Source: Puniceicoccaceae bacterium
Lineage (GTDB): Bacteria; Verrucomicrobiota; Verrucomicrobiia; Opitutales; Opitutaceae
DNA: 56,247 nucleotides
Assembly: GCA_007695295.1 (NCBI GenBank)
Contig: REEB01000139.1
Span: 1-56,247, forward strand
Reading direction: 5' to 3'
Shown: positions 46,090 through 54,126 of the stretch, one piece after another
How positions within the stretch are numbered: position 1 is the first letter of the stretch
Layout of the letters: each line of letters starts with the position of its first letter
Notes under the pieces: generated by a model
Databases searched by the model: none
Told to the model about the DNA's origin: nothing
The model's input: the letters and a program-made list of their open reading frames with translations, nothing else
Translations under genes and position numbers: made by a program

Positions 46090-46590
46090 TTACTCCGCTG
46101 CGGATCGTTGGCCGGCCATCTGGTCGAGCAGGAGGAGTGCTTCGGGATTGTCTCCGGCAAGCTCGAGGCGCTGGACCATGTCCGCGGCGCTGCGCTCTTC
46201 CTCGACCTGTTCGTCGTTGAACCACTTGAGGAACGAGACGGTGGCGTAATCCCGTTCGTTGTGAGCGAGTTCGTAGATATCGTAGATGCTGGCGGTAACC
46301 TTTTCCTCTTGGTCGAGGCTGACTTGGAAGACCTCCAGCGGGGAGCTGAAATCGATCCGGGGCTTAGGCATCTCCAGCAGGGTGACCTGCCCGCCGCGGT
46401 CATGCAGATAGTCAAAAAACTTCATCGCGTGAACGTTTTCCTCCTCGCTTTGCAGACGCATCCACTTGGCGAAACCCTGGAGGGCGCGGCTTTCGAAATA
46501 GGCTGCCATGGCCAAGTAGCTGTAGGCGGAGTTGAACTCCATGTTGATCTGGCGGTTGATGATGTCTTGGACGGGTTGGGTGATGTTCAT
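46090..46590 (-). CDS. ftnA: Non-heme ferritin
   Basis: A 166-residue four-helix iron-storage protein. Ferroxidase residues are recognisable: E18 ('QINMEFNSAYSYLAMAAYFES'), E50 and H53 ('EEENVHAMKFFDY'), E94 ('LDQEEKVTASI') and Q126/E127-E130 ('NDEQVEEERSA'). Length and motifs fit FtnA rather than bacterioferritin, since the heme-binding methionine layout is missing. It oxidises and stores iron as a 24-mer in the cytoplasm. A good ribosome-binding site (AAGGAA) precedes the ATG at 46590. No Fur box could be identified upstream. It is divergent from the amidohydrolase gene, 130 bp apart. Confidence 0.94.
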   Translation of the reverse strand: MNITQPVQDIINRQINMEFNSAYSYLAMAAYFESRALQGFAKWMRLQSEEENVHAMKFFDYLHDRGGQVTLLEMPKPRIDFSSPLEVFQVSLDQEEKVTASIYDIYELAHNERDYATVSFLKWFNDEQVEEERSAADMVQRLELAGDNPEALLLLDQMAGQRSAAE

Positions 46591-46720
46591 GACAATGAAT
46601 TCCTTTCTGGCGGCATCCTAGCGTGGGCCGGGTCCGGGAGGAAGGATTTTCTCGTGCAGGCGGAGCCCCGGGCATTTTGCGGTTGTCCGTTCCAACCCGC
46701 TCTGTATCCTGTTTTTCATT

Positions 46721-47530
46721 ATGATCATTGATGTCCACACGCACCTGAACAATTACGATGAAGATATCACGGTGTCGCTGGAGGCGCGGTTGGAGCAATT
46801 GCAGGCATCCATGTCCCACAACAAAGTGGACCATGCCTTGGTCCTGACTTCCTACACCGTCAATCCCCACCGCCCCTCCACCCGGGAGGTGGTCGAGCTG
46901 ACCAAGGACATCGACTCCATCCACGTGGTCGCGGGGGTGAGCTACAAGAACTACCGGGAACGTGACCTGCGGGAGCTGGCCGACTATCTCACGGACGGGC
47001 TTGTCAAGGGTCTCAAACTCTATCCCGGCTACGAGCCCTTTTATCCCTACGACCCGCGTTGCCAGGTGCTCTATGATCTGGCCATGGAGTTCGACGTGCC
47101 GGTCATGATCCACACCGGCGACACCTACACGCCCAAGGCAAAGGTTCGTTACGCCCACCCCCTCAATGTCGACGACGTGGCGGTGGACAACCCCACGCTC
47201 AAGCTCGTCATCTGCCATGTCGGCAACCCCTGGATCCGGGACTGCATGGAAGTGGTTTACAAAAACGCCAACGTGCATGCGGACATTTCCGGCCTGGTGT
47301 TGGGTGATTTCACCGACCGCTTCGAGGCCTTCATGCTAAGCCAGATCCGTGACATGATCCTCTACGCCGGTGAACCCGCTTATCTCCTGTATGGCACCGA
47401 CTGGCCAATCTGCCGGATGCGCAGCTACCTCAAATTCGTCCGTGAGCTGGGCCTGCCGCCGGAGCATCTGGAGCAGATCCTGTGGAAAAACGCCAACAGC
47501 CTCTTCCGGCTCGGTCTTTCCGAGAAGTGA
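46721..47530 (+). CDS. Amidohydrolase_2-family metal-dependent hydrolase
   Basis: A 269-residue TIM-barrel hydrolase. The metal-binding motif 'DVHTHLN' (4-10) at the first strand, 'VMIHTGDTY' (about 127-135), 'LVICHVGNPWIRD' (about 166-178) and 'YGTDWPICR' (about 224-232) give the H-x-H, H, H and D ligands of the amidohydrolase/ACMSD-like family (PF04909). 'KGLKLYPGYEPFYPYDP' is characteristic of the uncharacterised group that acts on unknown substrates. Cytoplasmic, no signal peptide. Its stop is 3 bp from the convergent membrane protein gene. Confidence 0.87.
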   Translation: MIIDVHTHLNNYDEDITVSLEARLEQLQASMSHNKVDHALVLTSYTVNPHRPSTREVVELTKDIDSIHVVAGVSYKNYRERDLRELADYLTDGLVKGLKLYPGYEPFYPYDPRCQVLYDLAMEFDVPVMIHTGDTYTPKAKVRYAHPLNVDDVAVDNPTLKLVICHVGNPWIRDCMEVVYKNANVHADISGLVLGDFTDRFEAFMLSQIRDMILYAGEPAYLLYGTDWPICRMRSYLKFVRELGLPPEHLEQILWKNANSLFRLGLSEK

Positions 47531-47533
47531 GCC

Positions 47534-48010
47534 TTACCGGCGATGGCGCCGGAGGAGCGAGCCACGGAACTGGGTCAATGCGATCCGGGCACTGAAGGCG
47601 AGAATCCCGACGGGGGCGAAAATCCAGCAGAGCAGGACCTCGATCGGAGCATGGATCCGGAGGCGGCCCGCCTCACGTGTGATGGCGAGACCGGCAAAGA
47701 GATTGAGGTTCTGCAGAGCCGCCCAGAGAACCACAAAGACCAGCGGATGGACGAAAAACCGCCGGATGGACCGCACCCGCAGATCCGGCGGCGCCGGCGG
47801 CGGATTGGAGATGAGCAGCATCCAGAGCAGGTAGAGGCAGACACCTCCGAAAATGGCCGGGAAAAGCCATGGGGAGAGAAAAGGGCGCAGGAGCGGATGG
47901 CGTGGAAAAAACACCGCCAGCAGCCAGACCGGCACCGGCAGGAGCGTCACCATCCAGAACAGCCGGGTCAGCTGCCGGTCGGCGAAGAGATCGATCAGCC
48001 AGGGCGTCAT
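47534..48010 (-). CDS. ABA4-like (DUF4281) membrane protein
   Basis: A 158-residue integral membrane protein with four predicted helices: about 15-35 ('LFWMVTLLPVPVWLLAVFFP'), 46-68 ('SPWLFPAIFGGVCLYLLWMLLI'), 88-110 ('FVHPLVFVVLWAALQNLNLFAGL') and 123-145 ('PIEVLLCWIFAPVGILAFSA'). The pattern 'PVWLLAVFFPRHPLL', then 'LFAGLAITREAGRLRI' and 'FAPVGILAF' resembles the ABA4-like family, which is named from a plant carotenoid protein. The family WLHYLAFDLFVG motif is not conserved here. Function in bacteria is not established. It lies 15 bp upstream of lipB on the opposite end of a same-strand pair. Confidence 0.65.
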   Translation of the reverse strand: MTPWLIDLFADRQLTRLFWMVTLLPVPVWLLAVFFPRHPLLRPFLSPWLFPAIFGGVCLYLLWMLLISNPPPAPPDLRVRSIRRFFVHPLVFVVLWAALQNLNLFAGLAITREAGRLRIHAPIEVLLCWIFAPVGILAFSARIALTQFRGSLLRRHRR

Positions 48011-48025
48011 CGCAGTTGGGCCGGT

Positions 48026-48712
48026 TCAGATCCGCCGTCCGGAGAGGAACGCCTCCCGCAGGGGCCGAAACTCCCTCACCACGACCGCCTTCACCTCGTC
48101 CATTGGCACCGGTTCTCCCAGCTCCGCTTCCAGGGAAGTGACCGAAGCCTCGGCCAGGCCACAGGGCACGATGCCTTGAAAGTGTGTCAGGTTGGTGGAT
48201 ACATTGAGGGCGAAGCCGTGGAAAGTGACCCAGCGACGCGAGGCCACGCCGATGGCGGCGAGCTTGCGCGGACCCAGCCAGATGCCGGTTTTGCCGGGGT
48301 CGCGCGCGGCGGCGAGGCCGAGGCAGCCGGCGGTGTTGATCAAAACCTGTTCGAGCAAGCGCAGGTAGGCGTGGAGGTCGCGCCGCCCCGCCAGGCTGAT
48401 GATCGGATAGCCCACCAGCTGGCCGGGGCCGTGGTAGGTGATGTCGCCCCCGCGGTTGGTGCGCTCGACGGCAATCCCGCGGAGCCGGCAGTCCTCTTCC
48501 GACCAGAGCAAGTGGTCGGCGGCGCCCTTCCGAACTCCGAGGGTGAAGACCGGATCGTGCTCGGTGAAGATCAAGGTGTCGGGGATGTCTCCGGCAATAC
48601 GTCGCGCGACCAGCGCCTCCTGGCGTTCCCGGGCCTCCCGGTAACCGGTGCGCCCCCAGTCCTCGACTTGGAGTGGGGCCGTTTCAGCCAACGAAGAACC
48701 GGGTGTGTTCAT
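48026..48712 (-). CDS. lipB: Octanoyltransferase
   Basis: A 228-residue enzyme that transfers octanoyl from acyl carrier protein to lipoyl domains of 2-oxoacid dehydrogenases and GcvH. The conserved 'TNRGGDITYHGPGQLVGYPI' region (85-104) binds substrate, 'GPRKLAAIGV' supplies catalytic K150 and 'VPCGL' supplies the nucleophile C184; both match the E. coli Cys/Lys dyad. The ATG at 48712 is favoured: the longer frame to 48913 would overlap the divergent mutY gene. The ABA4-like gene lies downstream. lipA is not in the window. Confidence 0.94.
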   Translation of the reverse strand: MNTPGSSLAETAPLQVEDWGRTGYREARERQEALVARRIAGDIPDTLIFTEHDPVFTLGVRKGAADHLLWSEEDCRLRGIAVERTNRGGDITYHGPGQLVGYPIISLAGRRDLHAYLRLLEQVLINTAGCLGLAAARDPGKTGIWLGPRKLAAIGVASRRWVTFHGFALNVSTNLTHFQGIVPCGLAEASVTSLEAELGEPVPMDEVKAVVVREFRPLREAFLSGRRI

Positions 48713-48830
48713 GCCGGGAAAAGGATGGGGTCTGGACGGGTTTGGACAAGCCTCTCCTTGGTGACGCGCTCCAGCCGGGCGCGGTGACGGGTGGATTGAC
48801 ACCCGCCGGCCAGCCCGGTCGGTTCTTCGG

Positions 48831-49934
48831 ATGAGCAAACGGATACCCCCATTCCCGCCGCCCGAGCGGATGGAACTCCTCGCCCGGGCCCTGGTAGAAT
48901 GGTTCCGTGCCAACCGCCGCCGCCTGCCTTGGCGGGAGCGGCCTTCCGTCTATGGGACGGTCGTTTCCGAGTTCATGCTTCAACAGACCCAAGTGGCAAC
49001 CGTGGTGCCCTATTTCGACCGCTGGATGCGGGAGTTGCCCGGCTTTGCCGCTCTCGCGGCCGCCCCGGAGGATCGGGTGCTGAAGCTCTGGGAGGGGCTG
49101 GGCTATTACAGCCGGGCCCGCAATCTGCACCGGCTGGCCGAGGAGGTGGCGGAGCGCGCCCGGCTCCCGCAGACGGCGGCGGAGTGGCGGGAGCTGCCCG
49201 GGGTCGGCCCCTACACGGCGGCGGCCATCGCCAGCATCGCTTTTGGCCAACCCGTGGCGGTGGTGGACGGAAATGTGGTCCGGGTGTTGGCGCGGCTGAC
49301 CGGGGACGAAACCCGGTTTAGCTCGGGCGCGGCCGCCGTGGCTCACTTCCAGGAGCTGGCCGGCGCTCTGCTCGATCCTGAACGTGCCGGCGACCACAAC
49401 CAGGCCATGATGGAACTGGGTGCGACGGTTTGCCTGAAGCGCAGGCCGCAGTGCCTCCTCTGCCCCTGGCGTGCGGACTGCCGGGCGCTTAAGCAGGGCC
49501 GGCCGGAGGAACTGCCCCAGCTGGAGCGCCGGCCGAAGGTGGATGTGGCGGTCGTGCGCTACTGGGTGGAGCGGAAGGGCGAACTCCTCGTGCACCGGAT
49601 TCCGCCCGAAGGCCGGCGGATGGCGGGCCTGCACGAGCTGCCGACCGGCCCGCAGTTGGGGTGGGCGGAGGAGACGGCCGAGCCGGAGCCGGATCGTATC
49701 AGGTTTGTGGGGACGCGCGGGATCACTCATCACCGTATCCGGGAAACCATTCTCATCCCCCGGAGGGATGCGCGCCTGCCGCGGAACGCGGAAATGGGGC
49801 GGCTCCACCTCTTCTGGATCCCCCGGGAGAACCTCGGCGGGCTGGCCTTTTCCGGGCCGCACCGGCGCTGGGTGGACCACCTGCTGGCGGAGCGTGGCGG
49901 TCGTCGGAAACCTAGCCGGCCGGTGGTGATTTAG
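48831..49934 (+). CDS. mutY: A/G-specific adenine DNA glycosylase
   Basis: A 367-residue base-excision enzyme that removes adenine opposite 8-oxoguanine. Catalytic E47 is in 'VVSEFMLQQTQ', the helix-hairpin-helix is 'LPGVGPYTAAAI' (122-133), and D146 is in 'VVDGNVVRVLARL'. The 4Fe-4S cysteines are C201, C208, C211 and C217 in the C-x6-C-x2-C-x5-C spacing. A C-terminal NUDIX-like recognition domain covers about 235-350 ('GTRGITHHRIRETIL'). The 3' end overlaps the convergent dxs stop by 4 bp. Confidence 0.96.
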   Translation: MSKRIPPFPPPERMELLARALVEWFRANRRRLPWRERPSVYGTVVSEFMLQQTQVATVVPYFDRWMRELPGFAALAAAPEDRVLKLWEGLGYYSRARNLHRLAEEVAERARLPQTAAEWRELPGVGPYTAAAIASIAFGQPVAVVDGNVVRVLARLTGDETRFSSGAAAVAHFQELAGALLDPERAGDHNQAMMELGATVCLKRRPQCLLCPWRADCRALKQGRPEELPQLERRPKVDVAVVRYWVERKGELLVHRIPPEGRRMAGLHELPTGPQLGWAEETAEPEPDRIRFVGTRGITHHRIRETILIPRRDARLPRNAEMGRLHLFWIPRENLGGLAFSGPHRRWVDHLLAERGGRRKPSRPVVI

Positions 49935-51901
49935 ATGCGGGCGAGTTCTCCGCGGGGTCGGGCACGCTCGGCGCGGGCCGGCCGCAGCCGGCTGAGGACG
50001 CGGGTGAGAATATCCTCTTCGGAGAGTCCGTGCGCGGCCTGCAAGTCCGCCGGAGAGGAGCCGTGCTCGACAAAAGCGTCCGGCCAGCCGATCGACTCCA
50101 CGGGCAGCACCAGACCCGCCTCCTGGAGGGTCTGTTGGACGGCGCTGCCGAATCCGCCCTGGACCACGTGATCCTCCAGTGTCACCACCAGGCGACTACG
50201 GCCGGCTTGTTCGAGAAGAAGCTCACGGTCGAGCGGTTTGACAAAGCGGGCGTTGACCACACCGAGGGAAATCCCTTCGGCCTTGGCGGCGCGTTCCGCG
50301 ATGCGCAGGGCGACGGCGACCATCGGCCCCAGCGCCCAGATGACGGCATCGTCGCCTTCGCGCAGGACCTCCGCACGCCCGACCGGGAGGGCGGTGGCGG
50401 ACTCCTTGATGGTCACCCCCTCGCCCGCGCCGCGGGGGTAGCGGATGAAGCACGGCCCCGGGTGGGCGAGGCCGGTCTGCAGCATGTCGACCAGTTCGTC
50501 CTCGTCCTTGGGTTGCATGAGAGTGACGTTCGGGATGCAGCGCAGGTAGGCGATGTCGAAAAGCCCGTGGTGGGTGGGACCGTCGTTGGGGGAAAGCCCG
50601 GCGCGATCCATGCAGAACAGCACGGGGAGATTCTGCAGGCAGACATCGTGGACGATGGGGTCGTAGGCTCGCTGCAGAAAAGTGGAATAAATGGCCACGA
50701 CCGGTTTCATGCCCTGGGTGGCGAGACCGGCGGCGAAAAGCACCGCGTGCTCCTCGGCGATGCCGACGTCGAAAAACTGTTCCGGCAGCGCCTCGGCGAG
50801 ATGGCTGAGGCCGGTGCCGCTGGGCATGGCCCCGGTGATGCCGACGATGCGCTTGTCGGTCCGGGCGAATCGGGCCAGGGATTGCCCGAAAACATCTTGG
50901 TAAGTGGGAGGAGTGCCGGCGGGAGTGGGTTTGCTTTTGCCGCTGGGGATGTCGAAGGGGCTGGTGCCGTGAAACCGTTCCGGGGCGGCGAGGGCACCGG
51001 CATAGCCACGGCCCTTTTCAGTGAGCACATGGATGAGAACCGGCTCGTCCGCATGGGCGGCGAACTCGAGGTATTTGGTGACGAGATCAAGGTCGTGGCC
51101 GTCGATCGGGCCGAGGTAGCGGAGCCCGAACTTCTCGAACAGCGACGAAGGCACGACCATGTTCTTGGCTCCCGCCTTGGCCTTGGCGCCCATCCGCAGC
51201 AGGGAATCACCGCCCGGCACGCGGCGGAGAAAGGATTCCAGGTCGTCATGGATACGCTTGTAGACCGGGTTGGTGATGAGCTCGTTGAGGTAGGTGGGGA
51301 TGGCGCCGACATTTGGCGCGATGGACCACTTGTTGTCGTTGAGCACGACAATGAGCCGCCGGGTGTGGGATTTGATGTTGTTGAGGGCCTCCAGCGTAAT
51401 GCCGCAGGTGAGGGAGGCATCGCCGATGACCGCGACGACATGCTCGTCCGAACCGTGCAAGTCGCGGGCGGTGGCCATGCCGAGGGCGGCGGAGAGGGCG
51501 GTGCCGGCGTGGCCGGCGCCGAAGCAGTCGTGCTCGCTTTCTCGACGATAGAGAAAGCCGCTGTAGCCGCCGGTCTTGCGGATGCGTTGGAAAGGGGCGT
51601 CGTTGCGGCCGGTGAGCAGCTTGTGCACGTAGCCCTGGTGGGCGACGTCGAAGACGAACTTGTCCCTCGGGGTGGAAAAGACCCGGTGGAGGGCGAGAGT
51701 GAGCTCGACAACGCCTAGATTGGGGCCGAGGTGGCCGCCGTTTCTCGAAGTGACCTCGATGATGGTTTCGCGGATCTCGGCGGCCAGCCGGGGAAGGTCG
51801 GCGGCAGGGAGGGCTTTCAGGTCGTCGGGGCCGGCGAGGGTGGGCAGGATGGGATCGGTGGCTGGGTTCCCCGGGCGGGGCGAGGCGGCATTGGAATCCA
51901 T
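49931..51901 (-). CDS. dxs: 1-deoxy-D-xylulose-5-phosphate synthase
   Basis: A 656-residue thiamine-diphosphate enzyme that starts the non-mevalonate isoprenoid pathway from pyruvate and glyceraldehyde 3-phosphate. Hallmarks: 'GGHLGPNLGVVELTLALH' (about 55-72), 'DVAHQGYVHKLLTGR', the TPP/Mg motif 'GDASLTCGITLEALNN', 'YLGPIDGHDL', and in the second half 'FDVGIAEEHAV' with the catalytic glutamate and 'DRAGLSPNDGPTHHGLFD'. The first 20 residues are a variable extension. It is preceded by xseB, 26 bp upstream, without the ispA gene that often lies between them. Its 3' end overlaps mutY by 4 bp. Confidence 0.97.
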   Translation of the reverse strand: MDSNAASPRPGNPATDPILPTLAGPDDLKALPAADLPRLAAEIRETIIEVTSRNGGHLGPNLGVVELTLALHRVFSTPRDKFVFDVAHQGYVHKLLTGRNDAPFQRIRKTGGYSGFLYRRESEHDCFGAGHAGTALSAALGMATARDLHGSDEHVVAVIGDASLTCGITLEALNNIKSHTRRLIVVLNDNKWSIAPNVGAIPTYLNELITNPVYKRIHDDLESFLRRVPGGDSLLRMGAKAKAGAKNMVVPSSLFEKFGLRYLGPIDGHDLDLVTKYLEFAAHADEPVLIHVLTEKGRGYAGALAAPERFHGTSPFDIPSGKSKPTPAGTPPTYQDVFGQSLARFARTDKRIVGITGAMPSGTGLSHLAEALPEQFFDVGIAEEHAVLFAAGLATQGMKPVVAIYSTFLQRAYDPIVHDVCLQNLPVLFCMDRAGLSPNDGPTHHGLFDIAYLRCIPNVTLMQPKDEDELVDMLQTGLAHPGPCFIRYPRGAGEGVTIKESATALPVGRAEVLREGDDAVIWALGPMVAVALRIAERAAKAEGISLGVVNARFVKPLDRELLLEQAGRSRLVVTLEDHVVQGGFGSAVQQTLQEAGLVLPVESIGWPDAFVEHGSSPADLQAAHGLSEEDILTRVLSRLRPARAERARPRGELARI

Positions 51902-51927
51902 GGAAATGGCAGGGACGCTAGCAGGAC

Positions 51928-52188
51928 CTATTCCCGATCGGGATCGAAATCTTCGAGGCTGGCGCCGGCATCGGTTGCTTTGAGTTGAAGAATCTTTTGT
52001 TCGGCTTGGTTGAGGTGAAGCTCGCAGACCTTAAGCAACTTGGTGCCTTCTTCAAATTTTTCAATCAGTTCTGAAAGCGGCACCGAACCCTCCTCGAGGG
52101 CGGCGATGAGCGCTTCCAGCCGGGCAAGCGCCTGCTCGAAGGTGGGCTCGGAAGGTGGGTCGGAAGAGGCGGGCACGGGCGACACCAT
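51928..52188 (-). CDS. xseB: Exodeoxyribonuclease VII small subunit
   Basis: An 86-residue helical protein with the XseB pattern 'TFEQALARLEALIAALEEGSVPLSELIEKFEEGTKLLKVCELHLNQAEQKI' in the middle. With XseA it degrades single-stranded DNA. I used the ATG at 52188; a start at 52227 would add 13 residues. It is upstream of dxs in the same direction. xseA is not seen in this window. Confidence 0.9.
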   Translation of the reverse strand: MVSPVPASSDPPSEPTFEQALARLEALIAALEEGSVPLSELIEKFEEGTKLLKVCELHLNQAEQKILQLKATDAGASLEDFDPDRE

Positions 52189-52254
52189 GGCAGGTCGGGA
52201 CTTGATTTCAACCCCGCGCTGCAACACCGTCAGCCGAAGACAGACTGGAAGCCC

Positions 52255-52743
52255 ATGCCATTCTCCGACGAACCGCAGGTCATTAAAGACCGCCCTCCGC
52301 TGAACCGCAGCAACACTCTCCTGATCCTGGGGGTTTTTCTGCTCGTGGGACTGGTTTTGGTCACCTCACTGATCCCCGCCTACCGCTCCTACCTGAAGCG
52401 GACGACCCCGCACGGGATCAACCACGGGAGCATTTACACGATCGACTTGGAAGGGCGGTCGACGGAGGTGGAGATCGGCCGGTATGACTGGGTCTACTTC
52501 GGATTTTGGATGGATCCGATCCCCCCGCGGCCTCAGGAAGTGGAAGTGCTCTTCACAATTCGGGGGCTGGAGGAGCGATTCCGCCTGGGCTGGAATCCAG
52601 AGGGGACTTTTTTCGGGCCGACCGAGATGAGTTTCGATGTTTACGGGGACTTTCACATGACCATCGAAATCACCCGGGCGGGCGAGCGGATCTGGTCGGG
52701 GCGCCGCTGGGCATTCGGCGAGGAAGGCCACCACCACCATTGA
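52255..52743 (+). CDS. Single-pass membrane protein of unknown function, possibly FixH-like
   Basis: A 162-residue protein with one transmembrane helix at about 23-44 ('LLILGVFLLVGLVLVTSLIP') and a periplasmic beta-rich domain that follows. Phrases such as 'TIDLEGRSTEVEIGRYDWVYFGFWMDPIPPRPQEVEVLFTIRG' and 'MSFDVYGDFHMTIEITRAGERIWSGRRWAF' resemble Ig-like FixH/YtkA domains, but no cco genes are nearby. The last residues are GHHHH, a natural histidine tail that could bind metal. It lies 83 bp upstream of the Ste24 protease gene. Function unknown. Confidence 0.6.
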   Translation: MPFSDEPQVIKDRPPLNRSNTLLILGVFLLVGLVLVTSLIPAYRSYLKRTTPHGINHGSIYTIDLEGRSTEVEIGRYDWVYFGFWMDPIPPRPQEVEVLFTIRGLEERFRLGWNPEGTFFGPTEMSFDVYGDFHMTIEITRAGERIWSGRRWAFGEEGHHHH

Positions 52744-52825
52744 GTGAGGCTCCGTTCCGGGAGGGGAGGCTTAATCGGGTTGCCTTGGTGGACGGTGGAG
52801 GGAAATCTCGCCGGTTTCATCTGCC

Positions 52826-54091
52826 ATGGCTGTCGTCACTCTTTTCCTGATCGCTCTCCTGGCCCGACTGGGCATGCAGCTTGCCCTCGACTGGGCCAAC
52901 TGGCGCCACCTGCGCCGGCACGGCGGGGTTCTTCCGGAACGCCTGCGCGGGGTGGTGGAGCCGGAGACCTTTCGCCGATCCACCGATTACACGGAGGCGA
53001 AGCTGAGGCTCGGGCTGGTGGAGACGCTGGCCGACACGGTGGTGCTGGCGGTGGTTCTGCTGAGCGGCCTGCTGCCCTGGCTGCACGGTGCCTTCGCGGG
53101 CTGGCTGGGGGAGACGGTCTGGGTCTCGGGCCTCTTTCTCTTCGGGGTGCTGTTGCTGCTCTCCCTGGCCTCGCTGCCCTTCGACTGGTATGGCCAGTTT
53201 CGGCTTGAGGAGCGCTTTGGCTTCAACCGGACCACTCCCGGGCTCTGGGTGGGGGACAAAGTCAAAGGAGCGCTGGTGGGATTTGTCATCGGCTATCCCC
53301 TGGTCGTGCTGTTGATGAAACTGGTGGGCTGGCTCGGGGCTTGGTGGTGGCTGTGGGGATTCGCGATCTTCTTCGTCTTCCAGCTCCTCATGGTGGTGTT
53401 GTACCCGATGTTCATCATGCCGCTGTTCAACAAGTTCACCCCCTTGCCGGAAGGGGAGTTGAGGGACCGGTTGATGGCGCTGGCGGAGCGGACCGGATTC
53501 AGGACGCGGGCCATCCTCGTCATGGACGGCAGCCGGCGGTCGACGCATGCGAACGCCTTTTTCACCGGTTTCGGCCGCTTTCGGCGGATCGTACTCTTCG
53601 ACACCCTAGTCGAGCAGCTCACGGCCGAGGAGCTGGAAGCGGTTTTGGCCCATGAGATCGGCCACTACAAACTCGGCCACATCCCGCGCACCCTGGCGGT
53701 TTCGGCGTTGGTGGTGCTGGGCGCGTTTTGGTTGATCGACCGACTGTTGCAGAGCCCTTGGTTTTTCGAAGGCTTTGGATTCGGCTCGCCGGATATCGGC
53801 GTTGCCCTGCTGCTCTTCCTTCTGCTCGGCGGCTTGGTGGGCTTCTGGCTTTCGCCGCTTTTCAATCGCCTGTCGCGGCGGCATGAATACCAGGCCGATG
53901 CCTTTGCGGCCGAGGCGGTGGGGGCGGTGTCGCCGCTGAAGTCGGCCCTGCGCAAGCTGTCCGAGAAGAACCTCAGCAACCTGGTGCCGCACCCGTTCTA
54001 CAGCGGCTTTTACTACTCCCACCCGACCCTGCTGGAGCGGGAATCGGCCTTGGACCGATCCGGCCCTCCGGCCGCCGCGGGGGAGGCCTGA
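52826..54091 (+). CDS. M48-family (Ste24-type) zinc metalloprotease
   Basis: A 421-residue integral membrane protease with about seven predicted helices. The zinc motif is H276-E277-x-x-H280 ('LAHEIGHYKLGH') and the third ligand is E354 in 'RRHEYQADAFAAEA'. The N-terminal part has the Ste24-specific region ('DYTEAKLRLGLVETLAD', 'FDWYGQFRLEERFGFNRTT') and 'LPEGELRDRL...SRRSTHANAFFTGFGRFRRIVLFDTL'. Family members cleave CAAX-prenylated peptides in eukaryotes; bacterial relatives act in membrane protein quality control. It lies 83 bp after the FixH-like gene. Its stop is part of an inverted repeat shared with the convergent lipoprotein gene. Confidence 0.91.
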   Translation: MAVVTLFLIALLARLGMQLALDWANWRHLRRHGGVLPERLRGVVEPETFRRSTDYTEAKLRLGLVETLADTVVLAVVLLSGLLPWLHGAFAGWLGETVWVSGLFLFGVLLLLSLASLPFDWYGQFRLEERFGFNRTTPGLWVGDKVKGALVGFVIGYPLVVLLMKLVGWLGAWWWLWGFAIFFVFQLLMVVLYPMFIMPLFNKFTPLPEGELRDRLMALAERTGFRTRAILVMDGSRRSTHANAFFTGFGRFRRIVLFDTLVEQLTAEELEAVLAHEIGHYKLGHIPRTLAVSALVVLGAFWLIDRLLQSPWFFEGFGFGSPDIGVALLLFLLLGGLVGFWLSPLFNRLSRRHEYQADAFAAEAVGAVSPLKSALRKLSEKNLSNLVPHPFYSGFYYSHPTLLERESALDRSGPPAAAGEA

Positions 54092-54126
54092 GCCGGTTTC
54101 GAGGCTGGCCGGCGCGGGGGCTCAGG
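54087..54126. terminator. Inverted repeat spanning both stop codons of convergent genes
   Basis: CCTGAGCC (54087-54094) pairs with GGCTCAGG (54119-54126), enclosing 24 bp. The left arm contains the TGA of the protease gene and the right arm contains the stop (TCA on this strand) of the lipoprotein gene. No T-tract is seen. It may act as a weak bidirectional end signal. Confidence 0.4.

Noticed and set aside
46591-46720. Fur box between the ferritin and amidohydrolase genes
   Set aside because: A short A/T-rich run around the amidohydrolase start codon has some symmetry (TCATTATGATCATTGA) but is not a convincing match to the 19-bp Fur consensus, and it overlaps coding sequence.
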